Shown one piece after another: positions 1-5,780 of a stretch of 7,712 bases of DNA (position 1 is its first letter; every line of letters begins with the position of its first letter). The notes below the pieces were generated by a model. It was given only the letters and a program-made list of their open reading frames with translations. It made no database searches and was not told where the DNA came from. Made by a program: the position numbers and the translations under genes. Origin of the DNA: Clostridia bacterium (GTDB lineage Bacteria; Bacillota; Clostridia; Christensenellales; CAG-138); NCBI GenBank assembly GCA_017435185.1, contig JAFSFN010000109.1, positions 1-7,712 on the forward strand. The letters run 5' to 3'.

Positions 1-295
1 TCTGAGCGTGTATATTGCCGCAATGGGCAAAGAGGCGGATTTGTATGCGGTAAAACTTGCAAATGAACTGCGTAAAATAGGCGTAAGTTCCGACACCGAC
101 CATGTTGGCAGGAGCTTTAAGGCACAGTTTAAGTTTGCAGGCAAGCAGAATGTTAAGTTTGTTGCCGTGATAGGCGATGATGAGATAGCATCGGGCAATA
201 TAAAACTCAAAAATATGGACAAGGGCGAGGAATATACGATTGCTCTTGAAAATGCAGCAGAAACAATAAGAACAAAAGTGGAGGAAGGTCAATAA
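1..295 (+). CDS. hisS: Histidyl-tRNA synthetase, C-terminal anticodon-binding domain (5'-truncated)
   Basis: The open frame enters from the left edge (first complete codon at base 2) and stops with TAA at 293-295, leaving about 97 residues. They match the class IIa anticodon-binding domain at the C-terminus of HisRS: a Leu-Arg helix (ANELRKIG), the near-invariant D-x-x-GRSFKAQFK segment, and a KFVAVIGDDEIASG strand-turn followed by a K-N-M-x-x-GEE turn. HisRS attaches histidine to tRNA-His in the cytosol; this domain reads the anticodon. The catalytic core lies outside the window, so the enzyme's start and upstream control (a T-box leader is common for hisS in Bacillota) cannot be judged. The stop codon overlaps the aspS start in TAATG, and the aspS ribosome binding site lies in its last codons. 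This hisS-aspS order is classical in Bacillota. Nothing suggests decay. Confidence 0.93.
   Translation, partial: LSVYIAAMGKEADLYAVKLANELRKIGVSSDTDHVGRSFKAQFKFAGKQNVKFVAVIGDDEIASGNIKLKNMDKGEEYTIALENAAETIRTKVEEGQ
280..288 (+). promoter_or_regulatory. Ribosome binding site of aspS, inside the end of hisS
   Basis: GGAGGAAGG precedes the ATG at 295 by 6-10 nt. It is a strong Shine-Dalgarno sequence embedded in the last codons of hisS. It supports the ATG at 295 as the true start and tightly coupled expression of the two synthetases. Confidence 0.8.
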
Positions 296-2079
296 TGGCA
301 GAACTTCTCAGCGGTTGGAAAAGGTCGCACTATTGCGGCGAACCCACAGTAAATGAAGTAGGCAGCGATGTTGTGCTCATGGGTTGGGCAGGAACATGGC
401 GTAATTTGGGAGCACTCATATTCATCGGTCTGCGTGACAGAAGCGGCGTTATGCAGGTCGTTTTTGATGAAAGTCAGCTCGACAAGGAAACATACGAAAA
501 AGCGGAGAGTATCCGCAGTGAATTTGTTATTGCGGTCAAGGGCAAGCTCGTTCGCCGCAGTGATGAGATGATAAACAAAAACATGAAAACAGGTGAGCTT
601 GAGGTCATTGCAAGCGAACTTAAAATACTTTCGACAGCAAAGACAACGCCGATATATATAGACGACGACCTTAATGCTCAGGAACAGCTTAGGCTCAAGT
701 ACAGATATCTTGATTTGCGTCGTCCCTGTATGCAGGATGTTCTGCGTATGCGTGACAAGGTGACTAATATCACACGCCGTTATTTCTCGGAAAACGGATT
801 CATGGATGTTGAAACTCCGATACTGTGCAAGAGCACACCCGAGGGCGCAAGAGACTATCTGGTTCCCAGCCGTGTTCATCCCGGCAATTTCTATGCGCTT
901 CCGCAGAGCCCTCAGCTTTTCAAGCAATTACTCATGATATCCGGCTGTGACAGATATATGCAGATTGCGCGCTGTTTCCGTGATGAAGACTTGCGTGCTG
1001 ACAGGCAGCCTGAATTTACGCAGATAGACCTTGAAATGTCTTTCGTTGATGCAGATGATGTAATGGCCGTTAACGAAGGCTTCATACAGCGTTTGATGAA
1101 AGAGACTCTTGATATAGATGTTCAGCTTCCGCTTCGTCGTATCACATGGCATGAGGCGATGGATCGCTATGGTTCGGATAAGCCCGATGTGCGCTTCGGA
1201 CTTGAACTGGTCGATGTTTCGGAATGCGTGAAGGACTGCGGTTTCTCCGTATTTACATCAGCCATAGAGAATGGTGGAAGTGTCAGAGCGATAAATGCAT
1301 CAGGCGCACTTTCAAAGATAACACGCAAGAAGATAGACGAGCTTGTGGAATTTGTCAAGATATACAAGGCAAAGGGTCTTGCATGGATGAGCATGAAGGA
1401 AGACGGCATACAGTGCTCGTTTGCAAAGTTTATGACTGAAGATCAGATTCAGGCAATAATTGAAAAAACAGGCGCAAAAACAGGCGATATCGTGTTCTTT
1501 GTTGCGGATAAGAACAGCGTTGTCTACGCTTCGCTCGGCGCACTGCGCCTTGAGCTTGCAAAGCGTCTTGAGCTTATTGACAACAGCAAGTTTGAAATAC
1601 TCTGGGTAACAGAGTTCCCCCTGCTTGAGTACGACGAGGAAGAAGACCGCTATGTTGCAATGCACCATCCGTTCACAAGCCCCATGGACGAAGATATCCA
1701 ATATCTCGAAAGCGACCCCGGCCGTGTGCGTGCAAAAGCGTATGACATGGTAATGAACGGCAACGAGATAGGCGGCGGTTCGATTCGTATACACTCTGCC
1801 GAGCTTCAGGAGCGTATGTTTAAGGCAATAGGTTTCAGCAAAGAAAGCGCATGGAAGCAGTTTGGATATTTCATGGAAGCGTTCCAGTACGGTACACCTC
1901 CTCACGGCGGTCTTGCATACGGCCTTGACAGATTGGTGATGCTTATTACAGGTGCATCGAGCATAAGAGACGTTATTGCGTTCCCGAAAGTTCAGAATGC
2001 AAGTTGTCTCATGTCTGAGGCTCCGAATGTCGTTGATGAAAAACAACTCAAAGAATTGAGCATAAAGGTAGATATGTAA
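295..2079 (+). CDS. aspS: Aspartyl-tRNA synthetase, bacterial type
   Basis: This is a full-length 594-residue class IIb synthetase, close to the usual bacterial length of about 590, that charges tRNA-Asp in the cytosol. In order: an N-terminal OB-fold anticodon-binding domain (about 1-115, with LIFIGLRDRSGVMQVVF at 41-57); class II motif 1 around 152-177; the flipping-loop/substrate segment with STPEGARDYLVPSR (180-193) and PQSPQLFKQ (203-211); motif 2, FRDEDLRADRQPEFTQID (228-245); the bacterial GAD insertion (about 285-420); MHHPFTSP (456-463); and motif 3, GLAYGLDRLVML (539-550). In the OB fold, Leu38 and Met92 occupy the positions where non-discriminating (Asp/Asn) enzymes usually have His and Gly, so it is more like the E. 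coli tRNA-Asp-specific enzyme (inference). The usual Arg-rich stretch after GW reads A-G-T-W-R, keeping only the last Arg. It overlaps both hisS and the next gene by one base. Confidence 0.98.
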   Translation: MAELLSGWKRSHYCGEPTVNEVGSDVVLMGWAGTWRNLGALIFIGLRDRSGVMQVVFDESQLDKETYEKAESIRSEFVIAVKGKLVRRSDEMINKNMKTGELEVIASELKILSTAKTTPIYIDDDLNAQEQLRLKYRYLDLRRPCMQDVLRMRDKVTNITRRYFSENGFMDVETPILCKSTPEGARDYLVPSRVHPGNFYALPQSPQLFKQLLMISGCDRYMQIARCFRDEDLRADRQPEFTQIDLEMSFVDADDVMAVNEGFIQRLMKETLDIDVQLPLRRITWHEAMDRYGSDKPDVRFGLELVDVSECVKDCGFSVFTSAIENGGSVRAINASGALSKITRKKIDELVEFVKIYKAKGLAWMSMKEDGIQCSFAKFMTEDQIQAIIEKTGAKTGDIVFFVADKNSVVYASLGALRLELAKRLELIDNSKFEILWVTEFPLLEYDEEEDRYVAMHHPFTSPMDEDIQYLESDPGRVRAKAYDMVMNGNEIGGGSIRIHSAELQERMFKAIGFSKESAWKQFGYFMEAFQYGTPPHGGLAYGLDRLVMLITGASSIRDVIAFPKVQNASCLMSEAPNVVDEKQLKELSIKVDM

Positions 2080-2495
2080 TGCGTCAGACCGGAAAGGTTA
2101 TATCGGTATCCGATGACGGAAAAAAGGCAATAGTTCGTTTTTCGCGTACAGATGCCTGCGGCAAGTGCCATGCCTGCTTTACATTGAGCAGTACCGAAGC
2201 GGATATCGAACTTGAAAACAATATAGGTGCAGCAGCAGGTGATGAAGTTATCATACAACTTCACTCAAACAGCGTACTCAAAGCAAGCCTCATAATGTAC
2301 GGCGTTCCTCTTGTTGCGCTGTTGATCGGCACTGCGATAGGCTCGTTAAAAAGTGATATGTATGCTTTTTTGGGAGGCGTTCTGTTTGCCTGCGGAGCAT
2401 TCTTCATAATAAAGGCGTTTGAGCCCAAGTTTGAAAGAATGAATTCGTTCAAACCACGCATAATAGAGAAAAAAGAAAACGGACAAGGAGAATAA
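2079..2495 (+). CDS. RseC/MucC-family (SoxR-reducing system type) membrane protein
   Basis: This 138-residue protein has the RseC/MucC layout. A small N-terminal cytoplasmic beta domain opens with a GKVISV strand and carries a cysteine cluster C-G-K-C-H-A-C (Cys27, Cys30, Cys33). A G-D-E-V-x-I-Q-L strand (54-61) leads into two predicted membrane helices (about 69-89 and 93-113), and the tail is charged and Lys/Glu-rich. Proteobacterial relatives modulate sigma-E (RseC) or help re-reduce SoxR together with the Rnf complex; clostridial members are uncharacterised, and no Rnf or sigma-E gene is visible here. Its start overlaps the aspS stop (TAATG) with a modest AAAGG at 2064-2068, and it ends 2 nt before trxA. 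Sitting directly before thioredoxin suggests a thiol-redox role at the membrane, but that is inference. Family assignment is fairly sure; function is not. Confidence 0.82.
   Translation: MRQTGKVISVSDDGKKAIVRFSRTDACGKCHACFTLSSTEADIELENNIGAAAGDEVIIQLHSNSVLKASLIMYGVPLVALLIGTAIGSLKSDMYAFLGGVLFACGAFFIIKAFEPKFERMNSFKPRIIEKKENGQGE
2485..2490 (+). promoter_or_regulatory. Ribosome binding site of trxA
   Basis: AAGGAG lies 7 nt before the ATG at 2498, inside the last codons of the RseC-like gene. It fixes the trxA start and implies translation from the shared message. Confidence 0.75.
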
Positions 2496-2497
2496 AA

Positions 2498-2818
2498 ATG
2501 GCAGTAATACATTTGAATAACAGCAATTTTGAAAGCGAAGTTTTGAAAAGCGATAAGCCCGTTTTGGTCGATTTTTGGGCAACATGGTGCGGTCCCTGCC
2601 GCATGATAGCACCGATTCTCGATGAGCTTGCGTCCGATTTTGAGGGAAGAGCTAAAGTGTGCAAGGTCGATGTTGATGAAAATGAAGAATTGGCTCGTCA
2701 GTACAGAATAATGACTATCCCTGCTGTTTTTGTGTTCCGTGGCGGCGAAATTGTTGAAAAAAGCGTCGGAGTAAGAAGCAAAGAAGACTTTGCACGCATG
2801 ATAGAAGAAAATATGTAA
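2498..2818 (+). CDS. trxA: Thioredoxin
   Basis: This is a 106-residue single-domain thioredoxin of typical length. It shows VLVDFWATWCGPCRM (22-36) with the canonical redox pair Cys31-Gly-Pro-Cys34, the buried Asp25, the KVDVDEN segment (56-62), and the cis-proline in MTIPAVFVF (Pro75). The glycine pair at 82-83 before the last strand is also standard. It reduces protein disulfides in the cytosol and is recycled by thioredoxin reductase, which is not encoded in this window. An extra cysteine, Cys55, lies outside the active site. The gene follows the RseC-like gene after 2 nt with its own strong ribosome binding site, so it is probably co-transcribed with hisS-aspS. One speculation is that the neighbouring membrane protein's Cys-x2-Cys-x2-Cys cluster is a partner. 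Identity is secure. Confidence 0.98.
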   Translation: MAVIHLNNSNFESEVLKSDKPVLVDFWATWCGPCRMIAPILDELASDFEGRAKVCKVDVDENEELARQYRIMTIPAVFVFRGGEIVEKSVGVRSKEDFARMIEENM

Positions 2819-2872
2819 TGTAAAAAAGCGTGTTGATAAAACACTGCTCGAAATATTAAAACAAAAGAAAAC

Positions 2873-2877
2873 GGAGG
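2873..2877 (+). promoter_or_regulatory. Ribosome binding site that sets the GTG start of glyA
   Basis: GGAGG lies 8 nt before GTG at 2886-2888. The next in-frame ATG is in the A-A-M-E-S segment (codon 18), which lacks a comparable site and would remove the conserved N-terminal helix, so the GTG is the preferred start. Confidence 0.8.
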
Positions 2878-2885
2878 AATATACA

Positions 2886-4121
2886 GTGATACAGTTTGAC
2901 CTTATCAGACAGACAGACCCTGATGTTTGCGCAGCAATGGAAAGTGAACTTGCTCGTCAGCGCAATCACTTGGAACTCATAGCTTCCGAAAACTTTGTTT
3001 CAGAAGCGGTAATGGCAGCAATGGGCAGCCACCTTACCAATAAATATGCTGAAGGTTATCCTTCAAAGCGTTACTATGGCGGCTGTGAATGTGTTGACGT
3101 TGTTGAAGAACTTGCACGTGAAAGAGCAAAACAGCTTTTCGGCGCTGAGCACGCAAATGTACAGCCTCATTCGGGCGCGCAGGCAAATACTGCGGTATAT
3201 TTCGCATTGCTCGAAGTCGGTGATACTGTTCTTGGCATGAACTTGAGTCATGGCGGTCATCTCACACACGGCAGTCCGGTTAATATGTCGGGCAAATACT
3301 TCAATTTCGTAGCTTACGGTGTGAGCGAAGAAGATGAACGTATAAATTATGACGAGCTTGAGAAAATAGCTGTTGAGAACAAGCCCAAGCTCATCGTTGC
3401 AGGTGCAAGTGCATATCCCCGTGAGATAGATTTTGCACGCATAGGCGAGATAGCAAAGAAGGTCGGTGCCTACTTCATGGTAGACATGGCGCATATTGCA
3501 GGCCTTGTTGCAGCAGGTCTCCATATCAATCCTGTTCCTTATGCCGATGTTGTTACAACAACCACTCATAAGACGCTCAGAGGACCCAGAGGCGGCTTGA
3601 TACTTTGTCGTGAAGAACTTGCAAAGCAGATTGATAAGGCGATATTCCCGGGCACACAGGGCGGTCCGCTCATGCACACCATAGCTGCAAAGGCAGTTTG
3701 CTTCAAGGAAACACTTTCGCCTGAATTCAAAGAATATCAGAAGCAGGTAGTCAAGAATGCGGCTGTTCTTGCCGAAACTCTTCAGGGAGAAGGCATCCGC
3801 ATTGTTTCAGGCGGTACGGACAACCATCTCATGCTCGTAGACCTCACCGGCACAGGCCGCACAGGCAAGGAAGTCGAACAGCTTCTTGATATGGCAAATA
3901 TCACGGTCAACAAGAACACAATTCCCAAGGAAACATTGAGCCCCTTTGTAACAAGCGGTATCAGAATCGGTACTCCTGCTGTTACAAGCCGTGGTCTTGT
4001 TGAAGAAGATATGGTTACTGTCGGCAAACTCATCGCTCGTATAGTTAAAGAAGGCGAAGCGGCAGTTGAAGCTGTTAAGGCAGAAGTCATTGCACTTACA
4101 AACAAGCATCCGCTTTATTAA
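2886..4121 (+). CDS. glyA: Serine hydroxymethyltransferase
   Basis: This 411-residue PLP enzyme of normal length (about 410-420) interconverts serine + tetrahydrofolate with glycine + 5,10-methylene-tetrahydrofolate in the cytosol, the main one-carbon source for purines, thymidylate and methionine. Visible motifs are HLELIASENFVSEAV (28-42), NKYAEGYPSKRYYGG (52-66), NVQPHSGAQAN (91-101), the PLP-contacting MVDMAHIAGLVAAG (198-211), and VVTTTTHKTLRGPRGG (222-237) with the Schiff-base lysine Lys229. SGIRIGTPAVTSRG near the C-terminus binds the substrate carboxylate. It starts at GTG. The 67 nt before it, after trxA, contain a possible weak promoter (TTGATA at 2833, TATTAA at 2854, short 15-nt spacer) and a bulged hairpin without a T run, so both read-through from trxA and independent transcription are possible. 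An intrinsic terminator follows 13 nt after the stop. Confidence 0.98.
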   Translation: MIQFDLIRQTDPDVCAAMESELARQRNHLELIASENFVSEAVMAAMGSHLTNKYAEGYPSKRYYGGCECVDVVEELARERAKQLFGAEHANVQPHSGAQANTAVYFALLEVGDTVLGMNLSHGGHLTHGSPVNMSGKYFNFVAYGVSEEDERINYDELEKIAVENKPKLIVAGASAYPREIDFARIGEIAKKVGAYFMVDMAHIAGLVAAGLHINPVPYADVVTTTTHKTLRGPRGGLILCREELAKQIDKAIFPGTQGGPLMHTIAAKAVCFKETLSPEFKEYQKQVVKNAAVLAETLQGEGIRIVSGGTDNHLMLVDLTGTGRTGKEVEQLLDMANITVNKNTIPKETLSPFVTSGIRIGTPAVTSRGLVEEDMVTVGKLIARIVKEGEAAVEAVKAEVIALTNKHPLY

Positions 4122-4134
4122 TCAAAACCGAGTT

Positions 4135-4162
4135 AAAAGCCCATTCTTGTAATGGGCTTTTT
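4135..4162 (+). terminator. Intrinsic terminator after glyA
   Basis: AAAAGCCCATT (4135-4145) pairs perfectly with AATGGGCTTTT (4151-4161), giving an 11-bp stem with a CTTGT loop and a T run at 4158-4162. It closes the hisS-aspS-trxA-glyA run. The A run on the left arm could also allow some function on the opposite strand, but no - strand gene ends here. Confidence 0.9.
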
Positions 4163-4235
4163 CCAACACAACTATTATATATAATATATTAAAATGTTAA
4201 TTTTGCGATGACTTTAGGTAAAAGGTGGGATTTTA

Positions 4236-4244
4236 TGGTAGAAT
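4236..4244 (+). promoter_or_regulatory. Candidate extended -10 promoter of the CHAP-dockerin gene
   Basis: TGG followed by TAGAAT (4239-4244) forms an extended -10 element with five of six matches to TATAAT. No good -35 box lies 16-18 nt upstream, but the AT-rich tract at 4170-4200 could assist. Transcription would begin near 4251, giving a leader of about 58 nt before the ATG at 4309. The preceding terminator makes a promoter somewhere in 4163-4300 necessary. Confidence 0.4.
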
Positions 4245-4308
4245 AATCGGCGTTGCGGCTTTTTGAGCCTATATGCTTAAAAAGCAAATAAAAAAGATTA
4301 GGTGAAAA

Positions 4309-5061
4309 ATGGTTTTTAGAAGAAGTATGAAAGGCGTTGCGGCATTTTGTCTTATGACAGTTATGCTCCTGTCTTCGGTCAGCGCAAATGCGGCAATGTC
4401 ACGATATTATAATTTTGATGAAGAATACGAGCTCACCGGTAATGGTGCTGAAGATATGGTCAGCATAGCATTGGCGCAAGAGGGGTTTACGGGAAGTGAC
4501 TTGGGATATACCGAAAATTGGTGTGCCGATTTCATTTCAGACTGCGCTGTTATTGCCATGCAACAAGATGCTGTTCCGTTCAACGGTGCGGCAAGATATC
4601 TTAAAACTGCTTTGCTTGAGGCAGGCGGCAAGATAACGACATCTGCGCCGGAGGTCGGTGATATTTGCTTCATCAACTGGTCATGCGGTTCTTCGATAAA
4701 ACACGCCGAGATAGTCTATCATGTTTCGGGTGAAGAGGTTTATACCATAGGCGGAAACTCGGGAAATGACAATCTGAGCCGTGCATGGGTAAAAAAGCAT
4801 GCGCCGCTGTCTGAAAAATATATCGTATGCATCGTTCGTCCGAATTACAAAAACAGCAAGATATGTAATGATGAAATTGCCGAAGATATTGCAATATTCG
4901 ATATGAACGGTGACGGAAGCATAAACTCCAGAGACTTGATGCTTGTTCAGAAAAACATATTGGGCATCGACATAACAGCATGGCTCGATATAAACGAGGA
5001 TTCAAGATTTGATTCAAGAGACCTTGTGCTTCTGCAAAGGCGTGTTCTCGGTATTTTTTGA
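4309..5061 (+). CDS. Secreted CHAP-domain amidase/peptidase with C-terminal type I dockerin
   Basis: This 250-residue exported protein has three parts. (1) A signal peptide: basic M-V-F-R-R-S-M-K, hydrophobic core about 9-24, and an A-N-A cleavage site near residue 28. (2) A CHAP-like NlpC/P60-superfamily domain (about 48-178) with W-C-A-D-F at 71-75 (nucleophile Cys72), K-H-A-E-I-V at 131-136 (His132) and G-G-N-S at 148-151 (Asn150). Such domains cut peptidoglycan amide bonds or stem peptides. (3) A dockerin (about 190-250) with two calcium-loop repeats at 198-219 and 227-248. Dockerins bind cohesins on scaffoldins, so the enzyme may be displayed on a cellulosome-like complex or at the cell surface. 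AGGTG at 4300-4304 supports the ATG at 4309, though Met7 is an alternative start. It is a lone gene between two terminators. Its true substrate is unknown, and no cohesin or scaffoldin gene is in view. Confidence 0.9.
   Translation: MVFRRSMKGVAAFCLMTVMLLSSVSANAAMSRYYNFDEEYELTGNGAEDMVSIALAQEGFTGSDLGYTENWCADFISDCAVIAMQQDAVPFNGAARYLKTALLEAGGKITTSAPEVGDICFINWSCGSSIKHAEIVYHVSGEEVYTIGGNSGNDNLSRAWVKKHAPLSEKYIVCIVRPNYKNSKICNDEIAEDIAIFDMNGDGSINSRDLMLVQKNILGIDITAWLDINEDSRFDSRDLVLLQRRVLGIF
4900..4965 (+). repeat. Dockerin calcium-binding repeat 1 (protein-level repeat)
   Basis: Residues 198-219 read D-x-N-x-D-G-x-x-N-S-R-D followed by L-x-L-x-Q-K-x-x-L-G. All calcium ligands of the F-hand loop (loop positions 1, 3, 5, 9, 12) are present. 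Loop positions 10-11, which in studied dockerins help choose the cohesin partner, are Ser-Arg. Confidence 0.9.
4987..5052 (+). repeat. Dockerin calcium-binding repeat 2 (protein-level repeat)
   Basis: Residues 227-248 read D-x-N-x-D-S-x-x-D-S-R-D followed by L-x-L-x-Q-R-x-x-L-G. Ligand positions 1, 3, 5, 9 and 12 are intact, although the usual glycine at loop position 6 is Ser. Positions 10-11 (Ser-Arg) and 17-18 (Gln-basic) match repeat 1. Confidence 0.88.
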
Positions 5062-5073
5062 AAACTAATGCAG

Positions 5074-5107
5074 TCGAGCCGAAGAAATTTCTTCGGCTCG
5101 AGTTTTT
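5074..5107 (+). terminator. Terminator at a perfect 28-nt palindrome, convergent junction
   Basis: The left half TCGAGCCGAAGAAA (5074-5087) and right half TTTCTTCGGCTCGA (5088-5101) are exact reverse complements. The realistic hairpin is an 11-bp GC-rich stem (5074-5084 with 5091-5101) and an AAATTT loop. GTTTTT follows on the + strand, making it a good terminator for the dockerin gene. On the - strand the stem lies 15 nt past the stop of the HD gene but is followed by a mixed sequence with only a later short T run, so termination there may be weaker. Confidence 0.88.
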
Positions 5108-5115
5108 CATTATGA

Positions 5116-5778
5116 CTACAATAACTGTTGTCCGTTGATTATAAGATTAAAATGCAGATTGAGGACTTCTGCCGATTTGCGGCAAAGTATCATGCGGTCA
5201 AGGAATATCTCAAAGTATTCCATTACCGAGCAGAGGTCCGGGTCTATTTCAAGGCTCAGTATGAGACGAGTGTTATCTTCGCTTATGAGCGTTTCTGACT
5301 GATACACTGAATAGTTGACTCTGTCATGAATGTCGAACTTGGCAAAATCCCTGTTTCGCACACGAGTGCGGCGCACATCTGTTTTGTCGGCGAGTATAAG
5401 TGCGGCGGCTATGTCGTTTACGGGAAATGCGGTCGATTCGTCATGGTTGCCGATAGCGGTTATTATCGTTGAAAGTTCATCGGCGGGCATGCCCATATTA
5501 TCCAAAATACGAAAAGCCATTATTGCGCTGCTCTGTGCATGGTCGTGACGGTTTATTACATTGCCGATATCGTGCATATAGCCTGCGATATAGGCAAGTT
5601 CGGCGTCGCGTTCACTGTGCCCGGTTTTGAGCAGTATGTATTTTGCGGTCTCGGCACAGCGAGCGGCGTGAGCAAATGCATGTTCGGTGAATCCCATTGC
5701 GCCGAGTGAAGCATCAGCTTTTTGGATATAGGTTTTTATTGTAGGGTTGTTTTTTATATGTTCGGCTGTTATCAGCAT
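5116..5778 (-). CDS. HD-domain metal-dependent phosphohydrolase, function unknown
   Basis: This 220-residue soluble protein has an HD domain. Metal-ligand candidates are His37 in F-A-H-A-A-R, the signature pair His69-Asp70 in G-Y-M-H-D-I-G-N, His112 in I-G-N-H-D-E, and Asp131 in L-A-D-K-T-D-V-R-R. The order H...HD...H...D is that of HD phosphohydrolases. The K-T-D-V-R-R-T-R-V-R-N segment (132-142) is basic and could contact phosphate. After about residue 160 the chain is an alpha/beta-like tail with no recognised domain. There is no signal peptide or membrane segment. It starts 2 nt after the upstream SAH/MTA deaminase gene stops, with GGAGAG (5784-5789) inside that gene, so the two form one operon. 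HD proteins act on nucleotides, cyclic dinucleotides or other phosphoesters; nothing here shows which. The operon hints at nucleoside or SAM-derived by-product metabolism (inference). The product lies convergent to the dockerin gene. Confidence 0.85.
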   Translation of the reverse strand: MLITAEHIKNNPTIKTYIQKADASLGAMGFTEHAFAHAARCAETAKYILLKTGHSERDAELAYIAGYMHDIGNVINRHDHAQSSAIMAFRILDNMGMPADELSTIITAIGNHDESTAFPVNDIAAALILADKTDVRRTRVRNRDFAKFDIHDRVNYSVYQSETLISEDNTRLILSLEIDPDLCSVMEYFEIFLDRMILCRKSAEVLNLHFNLIINGQQLL

Positions 5779-5780
5779 AA

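Noticed and set aside
289..2046. Long open frames on the - strand under aspS (289-927, 928-1152, 1312-2046), considered as antisense genes.
   Set aside because: They lie wholly inside a clearly conserved gene, have biased Cys/His/Leu-rich composition typical of reversed coding DNA, and show no recognisable domain.
2828..2847. Hairpin between trxA and glyA (GTGTT/AACAC stem with a bulged GC extension), considered as a terminator or attenuator.
   Set aside because: The stem is short and bulged and no T run follows; transcription probably reads through into glyA.
2833..2859. TTGATA ... TATTAA as a dedicated glyA promoter.
   Set aside because: The spacer is only 15 nt and the -10 box is weak; mentioned under glyA but not strong enough for its own entry.
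3063..3677. A 204-codon - strand frame under glyA.
   Set aside because: It is a shadow of glyA codon usage, with no ribosome binding site or recognisable motif.
4173..4186. AT palindrome TATTATATATAATA containing a perfect TATAAT, considered as a promoter for the dockerin gene.
   Set aside because: No -35 box sits at a proper distance because the glyA terminator occupies that position; low-complexity AT sequence explains it.
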